A DNA stretch of 64,000 bases from NCBI GenBank assembly GCA_963920525.1, contig OY986438.1, positions 133,950,671 through 134,014,670 of the forward strand, read 5' to 3'. Of this stretch, positions 47,408-58,617 are shown one piece after another. The position numbers and the translations under genes were made by a program. The stretch is from Dichetophora obliterata. Taxonomy: Eukaryota; Arthropoda; Insecta; Diptera; Sciomyzidae. Below the pieces are notes generated by a model. The model did no database searches. It had not been told where the DNA came from and was given only the letters and a program-made list of their open reading frames with translations. Within the stretch, counting starts at the first letter, position 1; every line of letters starts with the position of its first letter.

Positions 47408-48414
47408 TAAACAAGTGAATCAGCCCAGCTGATGGCTTACCGGCTGAACTGTTTAAGAACGGAGGCGAAGTTCTATTTAAATGCATTCATGAGCTTCTAT
47501 GCAGAATATGGTCGGAAGAATGCATTTCGAACGATTGGAATCTCAGTGTGCTCTGTCCAATTCACAAGAAAGGCGATCCGACTATTTGTGCCAAATACAG
47601 TAGGATTTGGAAGTTCTTCTTAATATCGCATATAAGGTCCTTTTAAGTGTTTTATATGATAGATTGCAGCCCATTTTTTCAGTCAAAATCGGGAAGGATC
47701 TCTACCCACCATTTGTTACCAAACGAGGTTTCAGACAAGGTGATTCCTTATTGTGCAATTCTTTCAACCTGATGATGGAGAAGATCATCCAAGCTGCTGA
47801 TATGAGACGTAGTGGCAATATTCTACAAGAGTGTTATGCTGCTTGCGCATGCTGATGATATTGGCCATAATACGCGTGAAGTCAGTGCAGCATTTTCCAG
47901 ATTAGAAAGATAGTCAAGTCGAATGGGTCTGGCAGTGAATGCAGATAAGACGAAATACTTGGTGTCAACAAACAAACAGTCCAAACGTGATTTAAATGAC
48001 ATCCGCATTGAGATCAAACTCTCTCTATCAACGAGAATAACTCTTGCCAACAGGTGTTACTTTGGGCTCAGTAGGCAATTGAGAAGCAAAGCCCTCTCTT
48101 GACGAACGAAAATCGTGCTCTTTAACTCGCTCATGATGCCCGTCCTACTTTATGCATCGCAAACCTGGACGCTGAGCAGTTCAGGTGAAAAGACTTTAGG
48201 AGCATTCGAGAGAAAGATTCTTCGTAAGATCTACGGACCAGTCTGCCTCAATTGCGAGTACCGAATACGGTGTAATGATGAACTGACTGTATGAGCTGTA
48301 CGCTGACATCAACATAGTCAAGCACATTAAAATCGAACGGCTTCGGTGGCTACGTCATGTTCAACGCATGAAAGACGATGCTCCAGTGAAGAAAATATTC
48401 GAATTAGTACCCAG

Positions 48415-50606
48415 TAGACCACCCATATGTGCAAAAGTGTTATTTTCTTCGCTCCCCGCGCATTTTTGTAGAGAACTAGACTAAAAAATAAGATATGCAA
48501 AAAAAAACAGGGTGCGTGTAGTGGTAAAATGCCAGTCGCATTTGACTTAAAGCCTCAAAATCACACTTTAAAATAGTTCAAGATATTTTTGATCTGTAAC
48601 TCTTTTAAAAAGTGTTTAAAGTAGTTCGTGATTTGGACTTTAAATTTAAGAATAACCTAGCCAATAATAACATGTATTAACTTTTGACCAACTTGTATTA
48701 TTTGTGGTAAAATTAACGTTTAAAGACAAAATTTTTGAAATTTTTTGAGCACCTTTATTGCAATAAAGGTTGCCATTATGGTTTTGGTACGGATAAAATG
48801 ATGTGCTTTATTTCATAATAGAGATAATTTAGCAAACTTTAAATGAAATTTTTTTTATAAAAAATATTTATTTTTAGCGCCGATAACGCGGTTCAAAGTA
48901 AGAATATATAAAACAATAATTAAAAACATTAATACAAAAAACTATATAATTCAATTATAGTTAATAATATAATTCAAGCAGAAATAATATTTATTATGTT
49001 TTAAGTTAAATCATTGGTAACACATTTAAGATCAAAGAACATTTAACAAATATCTTAAAGTTAATTTCTGATTTTAACGACTGGAATTTTGTTTTGGGTA
49101 ATTTTTATCAAAATATTGTCTTAGAAAAATTGTTGGATGGCAAATTTTTATAATATTTCTCCATTGCATGCAGGATAAACTCTTTCTGCTCTTCTTGGTG
49201 AGTTAAAATGACATTAAAACGTGAAATTAATGCTCCGCCATGTTCTGCAATATCATTAACGACTAATAATTTTTTAACAGTTAATTTTGCAGCAAGATAA
49301 TCTTCATTTTCCTCCCAAGTGGCTGTTTTCCATTTTCACAATTTATTTTATATAGCTGCGAACACCAAACACTATTACTACATGATAAAAAGAACTACAG
49401 ATAATGTATACCGGCGCAACGACAAAAATTTACTGCGCACCTCGTCATTGGTGCTCATCAAATGTGACACTTGATGAATACATTCAAAAGAAAATGTCAA
49501 AAAGAGACGAAGATAGCAAAATCAAAATTAACAAACAGTCAAAGTTCTGTCGAGCACATCAAGCAACATAGCCACTCTTTGTGTAAAGCGGAAAAAAGGG
49601 GAAAAACACCCCTAGAAAATATTCAAAATTTTTTCACAAACAGTACTAAAAAATATATTTACTTTATTTTGGACATGTTCTTTATTTAACAATATATACT
49701 TCATTTCAGTAAAACAAGTTTTCTTAAGAAAATTTTGACATTTTAAAATCTTTACAACCTATGAATAAATTGTGGCTACGTTGCTACCAATGAGCACCTT
49801 CTACATCACAGCAAAGATGGCAGACATGTGCAATACTTCATCTGCGGTTCTCTGTATCATGCTATCACTATATAAATTGTTAAAATGTCAAAAAAATTAC
49901 ATGTGGATTTTACGTTAGCAACGAAGCATATTTAGCTTAAAAATGTTTTAGAAAAACTGTACGACTAGACATACTGAAGGTCTTTGGATAAGCTGAGCAT
50001 GCAGTTATTCTTTACTTGGCTTCAGAATGAATTTATTTAGATTTTCACATAATTTCAAAACTTTGTCGCAAATTTTTTTAATTAATGGTTTATATATTCT
50101 TACTTTGAACCGCGTTATCGGCGCTAAAAATAAATATTTTTTTTATAAAAAAAAATTTCATTTAAACTTTACTCAATTATCTCTATTATGAAATGAAGCA
50201 CATAATTTTATCCGTACGAAAACCATAATGGCAACCGTTTTTGTAAAAAAAGTGCTCAAAAAATTTCAAAAATGTTGTCTTTAAACGTTGATTTAACCAC
50301 AAATAATACAAGATGGTCAAAAGTTTATACCCTGTTGTTATTGGCTAGGTTATTCTTAAATTTAAGATTCCAATCACGTACTACTTTAAACACATTTTAA
50401 AAGAGTTACAGATCAAAAATATTTTGAACTTTTTTAAAGTGTGTTTTTGAGGCTTTAAGTCAAATGCGACTGGCATTTTACCACTACACGCACCCTGTTT
50501 TTTTTTTTTTGCAGATCTTATTTTTTAGTCTAGTTCTCTACGAAAATGCGCGGAGAGCGAAGAAAATAACACTTTTGCACATTCCATATATTTCATGGGT
50601 GCTCTA
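48415..50606. mobile_element. hAT-like transposon with ~500-bp TIRs, 8-bp target duplication
   Basis: gtacccag lies directly outside both ends (48407-48414 and 50607-50614), and the uninterrupted site exists at 43857-43864 in the other RTE copy. Ends are tagaccacccat and, reversed, tagagcacccat. The inverted arms are long (to about 48915 and from about 50090) and similar throughout: for example gcgcatttt, ggtgcgtgtagtggtaaaat, cctagccaataat and agcgccgataacgcggttca are all mirrored. A minus-strand protein remnant lies inside. Confidence 0.92.
49095..49334 (-). pseudogene. Transposase-like protein remnant in the hAT-like element
   Basis: The minus strand gives WKTATWEENEDYLAAKLTVK, then KLLVVNDIAEHGGALISRFN and LTHQEEQKEFILHAMEKYYK, about 75 codons without a stop, preceded by a stop and followed by one. 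The pattern V-x-N-D-x-A-E-x-G...E-E-Q-x-x-F-(I/L) resembles the C-terminal part of a protein family I associate with invertebrate transposon-derived genes, but I cannot name it firmly. It is the best candidate for the element's own gene. Confidence 0.5.
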
Positions 50607-50815
50607 GTACCCAGCGGCGGTCAACGCAGAAGAGAACGACCGCATCTTCGTTGGAAAGACTAAGTAGAGGATAACCTCACAAAAGCTAGGAATTTCAAAC
50701 TGGCGCCAGCAAGCGAGAGACAGAAATGGCTGGAGCAGATTCTTAGGTGAGACCGACTTACAGCTGTACCAACTTACAGCTGTACCGACTTACAGTTGTA
50801 TCGCCAACCTAGGAA

Positions 50816-51204
50816 GAGTAAGAATCAGCCCAGTATTGTATTTAAGTGCTACAATTCAATAGCGCAATGCAGCGCAGTTTTACTCATGTCTATCATATAC
50901 AAATTGTTCTAGCGTGAGTTTTCATGAAAAAATTCAAAGCCACCATGGAACAGCAGACACAAGTGGTCACATTCACCAAAAAGATATAGAGGCATTTAAG
51001 ATCCACAGGCTTAGATACAATCATATTAGTAAGTAAAGATACAGATAAACTGTTTCATTTGTGGGTTGGGTCTGTTTAAATTAGTATATTAATATGTTTA
51101 CATACATCGCAAAGAACTTCAGATATGTGTTTGAGAGAATGTGATCATAATCAGTCACGGTATAACAGATAATCTATAATTATATCCCCACGTATAAAAA
51201 ATAC
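50816..51204. other. Unassigned stretch
   Basis: No gene or repeat recognised between the end of the RTE copy and the dispersed repeat. Confidence 0.4.
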
Positions 51205-52945
51205 ACATGCGGTATATTTACTTTGTCACTCCGTTTGTAGCGCCAATAAGGAAGCATGGCAGGTATAGAAAAGTATATGGGTCATTCTTTTACAAACCGT
51301 TCAGATTTGAACAAATAACGGCCGACCCATTTTTGATTTGCATGGAGTTTTTTTTACGGGTTCTATATCGAAAAAAAAGAGACACGTGTTCGAGGATTTT
51401 TTTTTTTTTTTTTTTTTTTGAAAATAGAAGACGTAAAAGTTTGAGATTTTCGTGCTTTTTGCCTTAAAACTAATTTTTAAAAATTCATAGCTTTAAAAAT
51501 GCACATAAATGTAATACAGAGAACAACGATATGAGGCGAGAATATGAGGTGTACTTTGCAACTGGCGAGCCGACATCAGGTACCGCGCGAGTTTATTTAA
51601 TTTTTTTGCAATAGTAATATTAATTTCTTCATCAATAAAAAATCGTTTTCTCTGTAAAATTTGGCATAGAATACGATGGTTATGTTTAAAACACGCTAAG
51701 TGGTGGGTAAGATTGGTTAAAATTTATTTAAAAATTTAAATTGCGTATAATGACATGAAATTTTTCATATATTTTTTTGAAACTTATTTTTTTCTTAAAA
51801 ATTAACTCTTTTATCTTCAAAATGAAATAAAAAATTGGCTCTAGCTTAAACAGAACCGAAGTTATGAATTTTTGAAAATTAGTAGGCAAAAATCACGAAA
51901 ATCTCAAACTTTTAACGCCTTATATTTTCAAAAAAAAAAATCCTCGAACACGTCTCTTTTTTTTCGATATTTTTTTACTTTTTCTTCGATACCCGAAAAA
52001 AAAAATTCATGCAAATTAAAAGTGCAGCGGTCAGAATGGTGTTCGGTTGGTAAAAGAATGACCCATATATGTTTATTCTTGATCAGCATCAACTCATGAG
52101 TCTGTAGCAAAGCCGTTATTTTAGAGCTTTCATTACGAAATTCAACATAAAAGCTTTCTATTCAAAAATAAAGATCAAGTCCAAAAATGAGCAACATCAA
52201 ACAAAAATTTTACAAAACCATACAAAGTGACTTTAACAAAACGTAAAAAATCCTTTAAATTCCACAAAAATCAATCTCACGACGTCAAAATTTGCTCAAA
52301 TGCTTAAACCTTTAAAATGCACTTTGAATGTGATATACGTAAAAATCGAAAAAAAAACTCGTCTACCTCCCATACAAATTGACTTCACCAAATGGTAAAA
52401 TCTCTTTAAATTCGACAACAATTTATTTAATTTAATAAATTAAATTTTGCATATAAGCCTTAACCCATCATAAGCAGTTTGAGTATGAAATTTGCAAAAA
52501 TGAAATTAAAACCACGGCTACCTCCCATACAAAGTGACTTTAAAAAATCAATAAAATCACTTTATATTCTACAAAAATTAGTACAAAGGCTTAAAATTAT
52601 GCAAATTAGTTAAAATCTTAACTATACACTCAATTTTTTCAATTTAAAAAAAACTAAAAAATCCGCCTACCTCCAATAAAAAGTGATGTCATCATAATAG
52701 TAAAAGATTTAAAAATTCCAAAAAAAATTATTTTAAAACTTGCTATTAGGCTTGTAAGTTTAAAAAAATAAAAATAACTCTGAGGTCCAGATATGAAATA
52801 TTTGGATAAAACCTACGCCCTATAAAAGTGACGTTACCCAAATAAAGCATCATTCAATATTTCTATTAAACTGAAATACGGCCGTGTGGGTATTTTAACT
52901 TCAGTCCAGTCGAAGATAATTCCTTTCTAGTTTTATGTTTGATTG
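51205..52945. repeat. Dispersed repeat with tandem units, copy 2 (interrupted)
   Basis: Starts tttactttgtcactccgttt and gtatagaaaagtatat, is interrupted by a foldback element (51279-52064), then resumes with tgtttattcttgatcagcat. Units beginning near ctacctcccatacaaa recur at 52364, 52519 and, decayed, 52660, giving the same period of about 155 bp as copy 1. Ends near cttcagtccagtcgaagata and attcctttctag. Confidence 0.75.
51279..52064. mobile_element. Foldback element with GGGTCATTCTTTTAC ends, 786 bp
   Basis: gggtcattcttttac at the left and gtaaaagaatgaccc at the right are exact inverses. The arms stay similar for over 200 bp: gatttgcatg, tcgaaaaaaaagagacacgt, gttcgagga with a T-run, aaaagtttgagattttcgtg and tttttgcct are mirrored. 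It lies in the AT-rich tatat of the dispersed repeat. No coding sequence; open frames within it come from the arms. Confidence 0.9.
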
Positions 52946-53021
52946 AGTCCATGAGTTTATTTAAGGATATAACATCAGATACAAATCTAAAGTTACCGCA
53001 AACACATTTATGGTATGTTCT

Positions 53022-53095
53022 CACTGAGAGCTAAATGCGCATTTACAAACAAATATATATTGAAAATGCTCTAAATGCGCATTTAGCTCTCAGTG
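53022..53095. mobile_element. Perfect-hairpin micro-element, 74 bp
   Basis: The 24-base arm cactgagagctaaatgcgca plus ttta (53022-53045) is exactly mirrored at 53072-53095 around a 26-base loop. The right flank, cagtgtaaac, resembles the arm end of the 16.7-kb hairpin (agtgtaaac), suggesting a shared family of tiny MITEs. Confidence 0.75.
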
Positions 53096-53243
53096 TAAAC
53101 AAAGCATTAAGGGGTTAATTTTGCAAGTACTTAGCTCAAACGTTCATGCGGAGTAATTCAATTGATCAACATTGACGAAGAAGAATATTAAAGTATATTT
53201 TACTCAATAGATATGGACTGTTGACTATGATAAATTTTAATAA

Positions 53244-54257
53244 CACAGTGCAACTCATAACTTGGGGGTCAGGTTTGTTAATCTCTCGTGAAAGTACTTG
53301 CCAGAACTAGAAATTCTGCATCATTACTTTTGCCTACTTACATTCAAATAAGAGACTTACGATGTAATCCATTTTTTGGCTCGAAGTGGATTTTGAGCAC
53401 TTTTTCGATATTTTGGCATGACTCTTTCACGGTAAACCGTAGGTAATATTTTGTTGTCTTTAGCAAAGTTGTAGACATTGAATGAGAGAAAATAAAACAA
53501 ACTTACCCGAAAAAACTACATAGTGTTCCTCAAAATCGCAAAATATTTTTTTAGCATTTTAACGTGGCGTATGATTAACATTTATTCCAAATTCATATTA
53601 TTGTGCAATTTTTTGAGGTCATCGTTTTCGGACTAAGATTTGTAACGGACAAAATATTCCCATTTTTTTAAAGACGTGGACTCTTGCTCGTGGCTCTTGC
53701 TGCATTGTTGAAAATGAACTGAAAGTCACTCAAGTCTGTCAGACGCTCAAAGTTACATGCAATACACATAGTTTGACTATTTTTAGGCAAGTATTTTTAA
53801 AGAGATGTTTAGTGTTTTTCAAGTGGTGACCCAGTTTAATTTGTTTGCTTTGTTAAAATTCAATCTATTTGCAGGCTGATGGCTTGCTGCATGCAAAAGT
53901 ACTCAATATTAATTTGAAATAAATGTTACTCATACGCCATATTAAAATGGTAAAACTTACATTTTTACGATTTTGAAGAAAAATATGTTTTTTTTCTCTA
54001 ATTCAGTATCTACAGCTTTTTTTAAGACACCAAAACAATATTCTCTACGGTTAACCACCTATTAACAGCCTCGTCAATATATCGAAAAAGTGCTCAAAAT
54101 CTACTTTGAGCCAAAAAATGGATGACATCGAAAGTCTCTTATTTGAACGTAAGAAGGCAAAAGTAGTGATGCAGAGTTTCTAGTTTTCGAAAGTAATTTC
54201 ACGAGAGATTATCAAACCTAAGTCCCGAAACGATGACCTCACAAAGGTTACACAGTG
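53244..54257. mobile_element. Foldback transposon with CACWGTG ends, 1.0 kb
   Basis: Left end cacagtgcaac and right end, reversed, cactgtgtaac. The arms of about 350-380 bp are inverted copies: taatctctcgtgaaa, ctagaaa, gcatcattacttttgcc, ccattttttggctc, tttgagcactttttcgatat and tggcgtatga all recur inverted. TAA lies outside both ends (a possible 3-bp duplication). Ends of the type CACWGTG occur in Transib, Chapaev and CACTA-type elements; I cannot choose among them. Confidence 0.8.
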
Positions 54258-55873
54258 TAATCTAACCAGCATTTAGCATATTTCTCCGATTTTTTAAGAA
54301 GGCATTAGCCGAAGAAGACATTAGCCGCTCGGAAATTTTTCAATTCATTGGTGTTTCTTTTTTATTTATTTTAAGAAATTTTTCTGCATCTGTACACCGC
54401 CATTTTCTAAAAACATTATAATTGGCAGTGCTTTTTAAGGTAGGAAGAAAAATCCTATTTATTAAAATGTTAAAATAAAACACATTTTTATAGCCTTGAT
54501 TCAATTTTTGTTATACTCCATACTCTTCATAAATTTTGTAGCTTTTGAAGATTTACAAAAAAAGTATGTAATAAAAGTTAATTTATTATTTAAATATTTA
54601 CAATAACAGTGTTCGATACATCACTAAATTTATATTCTTTTTTTATTCTCTTTTCAGGTGAGTGAATTTTTTACAAATAATATTATAAATGTCTGAGCAG
54701 TAAGTATGAACACGTAAATTTTCAATAAATATTATTAATTTTTTTTACCTTAAAGATTATATATGTCTCCTTAACATGTTATGCTGAAATGTAGCAGTAC
54801 AAATTTCAAGATTTTGATACTGGAATTTCTAATTAAGTTTTGTATGGAGCACAATTTTTGTTTTTTCTGCAAATGGCACTTTCCTGTTCTTCATGAACTT
54901 GTTTGGCATTAAGCTCAAATATAATTCTAAAAAAAAAATATATTGCTAAGAATTATAAAACAATATGAGCAATTAAACTATGCCATCATTGTTTCTTCAT
55001 GTTGCTTTAAGAATTTAAGTGAATTAATTACAGCAATGCATAAAATCAAAATTCAAAATTAAACATTTCTCAAGAGTATACTATTTAAACGATTTATTTG
55101 AAAGTTTGAGGCTATACTTAGGCATGTTTTGCATACAAAAAAGGAAACAAAGCAAAAAAAAATTGTTTTATCTACGTTATATTCTCTCGAATATGCCAGA
55201 GAAAATAGGCGCCAAATACAAAGAAAATCGTTAATTTTTTAGAAATCACGCTTTGGAATATTTTTGCAAATATTGCAAGGTATAAGTGTGCAAAATTTCA
55301 AATTGATTGGCTGAAATTTGTTTGAGTAAAATGCATGTCATTTATATAAATGCAATTTTGAGAAAAACATGTTCAAAGTTTTTGGCTTGATTGAAGCAGC
55401 TTTCAACTTTCAAACGGCTTCGAACTTCGCTTTCAAATTCTAACAATATATTTTTAAGATGTCTCTAAAGTAATTTATCCATGTTTCAAAATTCATATTT
55501 TCAAAAAGATTTTCATGTATTGCTGGCCTCAACTCAACATACTCAACGTTTCTATGAAACCTTTCTGAATCTTGAATTTTCGTTTGTTTATTCATAATTT
55601 ATTCTTTTACCATAAAAATCCAAATTGGATTTTCTACATTCAGTATCAACACTTCGTTCAAAAGCGTTAATTTCCAACAAAACGATAGTGCCTGGGAGAG
55701 GAAATAGGGAGAATTACAAACGACGTCAGGTCATAAAAATGCAAATGTTCATAAAAATTAAATGTTATCGACAGTAGTTTAATTTAACTGAAAGTGTTTC
55801 AGCAATCGAAATGATTTGATATTTATGCACGTTATTGAGACTTTACCTTATGCTCATATATTTATACGTATTA
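54258..55873. other. AT-rich non-coding stretch
   Basis: No gene or repeat recognised. A pyrimidine run ending ttttcaggtgag at about 54650 looks like a splice acceptor, but no coding frame follows. Confidence 0.4.
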
Positions 55874-56465
55874 TACACGGTTAAAAATCTTGTACTAAAG
55901 TTTAAATTTTCTGTGTTACATTTGAGTACACACCAGCTTTGGTTTCAAATCTAGTATTTGCAAAATACTAAAATATTATATTAATACAGCTTTTATTTAA
56001 AATTTAGTACAGGATTGGATTATAATATTTTAAAAAAAAAAAATAACAAATACCGTGATGTTTGAACCCACGACATCCAGTTCCTAAGTACTCTAGTCTA
56101 CCACTGGGCTATTGCGATATACGTAACTAAAGCAATAATCAAACATATGCAATGCATTGCCTAATATTGAGTCTTAGCATTGCCAGGATAACTTTTTACG
56201 GGTCCAAATCCAAATGCAATATTCAAATGTACATTAATTTAGTCCTTATTGTATTAAAAACAAGAAATAATACAGGATTGTACTTAAATGTATACCAAAA
56301 AGCTAAAAGAGCAGCTGTAATATTAATTTGATGTAAATGCTAGTACAGTAGAGTTTTAATTATGAGTTAGTATTTGCAAAGTTTAAATTTTTAACCGCAA
56401 GGTTTTAAAAAATGCAATATAACTTTAGCTATACTAAAATTTTGTCCAAGATATTTAACCGTGTA
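55874..56465. mobile_element. TIR element carrying a tRNA-like module, copy 2
   Basis: Begins tacacggttaaaaatcttgt and ends caagatatttaaccgtgta, inverted and TA-edged as in copy 1. It is colinear with copy 1: ccagctttggtttcaaat near the left, attgcctaatattgagtct, gcattgccagg and actttttacgggt in the centre, gaaaccgcaagg-type sequence near the right. It is about 40 bp shorter and more decayed. Confidence 0.88.
56058..56117 (-). other. tRNA-like sequence inside TIR element (copy 2)
   Basis: The minus strand reads aatagcccagtggtagacta, a good tRNA D arm/A box, and gtcgtgggttcaaac, a good B box, with about 22 bases between. The middle differs a good deal from copy 1 while the two box regions are kept. 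No functional acceptor stem seen. Confidence 0.6.
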
Positions 56466-58208
56466 TGTTTTTGCATTTATGTACATGAGATTGAGAGCAA
56501 ACTGCGGCAAAAGTGAGTTGAATAAAGTATGTGTCTGTGTGTGTACAGTTCTTTTACACTAGTTTGCTTATTCACACACCAATACTTCCACATAGGTTTG
56601 TATATTATTGAATGTTTAAAAAAAAAATCAATAATTAACCAACAAAACAAACCAAATTATGCTCATAAGCAAAAAAAGAATTATAGCAAAAATTAAGCGA
56701 TTTTTTCTTTGTATTGTAATAATTGCACTAATCGGATAGAAAAGTTTTCATACCCATACATATTCAATCCTCTATGCCAACACGCAAGTACCCAATGTGC
56801 ACAAAAATGGATGCTGATCCGTTTTGAACCCGTTATGAGTCCGTCAGCGCGGATTTTGCTCTTTTATGTTTAGACGGACCCATTTTGAATATTCTTCAAA
56901 ACAGTAGTCAGAATGTTAACATAAAAGGCAGTTTTCAAGTTATCAAATCCTTTTTTTTATTTTTAATGAATAACGGATGCGAAATACAATTATGTACTTA
57001 TTTTTAAATAACTTCCTTATATCATTAGCCTCGTGCTCATGAAGCTCTCCTTCAAACCGAACAGAACTGCTTGTCAGAATTTCTAAATAATTATGATAAG
57101 TGAGCCAGTTACATGTGACTAAAGGATAGCCGTACACAAAATAGTTTTCGGAAACTTTTATAATAGCGTTAATTTTATTTTTATACCTTACTTTAAAAAA
57201 TCTATATATTAAGTCAGAGTAATATAAGTTATGATCTTGATATGTTTCACAAACGTAGTTTTTCTTTATCGTAAATGTTTCAAAAATTTTTTTGTTTTAG
57301 TAAAAATGGAAGGCATGGGCTTAAGTTAACGAAAAAATGGTGTAGGCAATCAAAGCAAAATATTTATTTTTTTTAATTACTAAATTACATATTTCCTTAA
57401 CTACAATAGAAATTTAAGTAACGTAACGTCACACCAGATCAAAAATTAGAATAACTAAAAAAATGTTCTTTAAAAAATTCTTTAATGTTGTTTTTTGGAT
57501 AGTAAAACTTAAAGATATCACATATTCTTTTAAGAATGAGTTCTGAAGATATATTTTTATTGAAAAGAAAATCAAATGATACAGCTGATGATAAATTTAA
57601 TGTTATTGTCTCTCACGTAAATTATGTCTTTGATCACTTCGTTTCCGTTCATTCGACGATAGTTGTTTACAAGTCCTGTCCTTGATTTACGTTTCAAGTC
57701 AAATCAGCAATCAATGCTAGAAACATGGCTTATGTAAAATGGAAAAAAGCCGATGTAATGAAAACTGGGAACTTTACAAGCAGTCCGTAACCAAGCCGTT
57801 TTAATTGTTCGGCAGCATAAGAAAAAATTCTTTTGCTAAGAACTGAACTGTTCACTTCCTTTTATAGAGGAAATTTATAAAAGAAATATCCGAGAAATAT
57901 TCGGTGCCTAGGAGTATGTAGTAGAGAGGAGCAGAAGTGTGAAGTTGAACCTAATAATCTAATTAATTTCTTTCTGTCTGTCTCCTCGTCTGGTGTTATT
58001 AACAGTCTTCAATTTAATATTCGCAATAATCGTAATTTGCCTGTTAGCAACCAGTTCTCCTTTTGCTGTGTTAACGAGAATGATGTTTTTTGTCAGTTAT
58101 GAAAATCATATCATATACCATTGGCGACGATGGTATTCCCTTAAAATTCATTTAAATTATTTTACCATATATCATTAAACCGCTGACACATATAATCAAC
58201 CACTGCTT
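56466..58208. other. AT-rich non-coding stretch
   Basis: No gene recognised. Open frames at 56943-57137 (minus) and 57993-58178 (plus) are short and resemble no family I know. No repeat structure was noticed. Confidence 0.4.
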
Positions 58209-58579
58209 TAGGCTGCCCGCAGAGTAAACGCTGAAACAGGCAGGCAGGCATCAGGGTTGCATCGGCAGAAAATAAAAAAGTACTCTCAAAATAATAAAAT
58301 ATATATGAAAAATATAAAAAGGTCGAAACAGACAATGAAAATGTGGGGATTTTCTAAACAAAGATACAAGTTTGACAAGCAAAAAAAAAAAAGATCGCTA
58401 CAAAATATATAAAACATACTTGTGCAGTACGACAAAATATCCTTCTTGTTATTCCCTATTCTTTCTTCCTATAAAACATTCATCCTCACTTAACGTAAAA
58501 CAGAACATACCTATAAAAATTCATATCAATATCATATATAATCTCTTAAATGTGTTAAATAACTAATTTGTTATTCTTT

Positions 58580-58617
58580 CACGTCCTGACGAAGGCCCAC
58601 AAAGTGAGCCAAATATC
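58580..58617 (+). ncRNA. Hammerhead-like core motif (candidate, decayed)
   Basis: ctgacga (58586-58592) is followed by a seven-pair stem with one mismatch, ggcccac/gtgagcc, closed by an aaa loop, then aaat where a hammerhead core would have gaaa. One deleted G would explain the difference. Stems I and III are not evident. Candidate only. Confidence 0.25.

Larger units (their letters stand above)
47408..50815 (+). mobile_element. RTE-type retrotransposon, copy 2, split by a hAT-like insertion
   Basis: RTE sequence runs 47408-48406 and resumes at 50607-50815. It starts further 5' than copy 1: ADGLPAELFKNGGEVLFKCI and HELLCRIWSEECISNDWNLS precede the shared IHKKGDPTICA block. About 254 bp of the RT (copy-1 positions 42804-43057) are deleted at 47675, several stops are present, and near its 3' end a 16-bp unit acttacagctgtaccg is repeated three times (50756-50804). 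Clearly non-functional. Confidence 0.9.

Noticed and set aside
51207..51467. 86-codon open frame with Phe run
   Set aside because: Built from the arm and T-run of the foldback element; no domain.
54640..54665. Splice acceptor (pyrimidine run and caggtgag)
   Set aside because: No open frame or conserved sequence follows; such strings are common in T-rich DNA.
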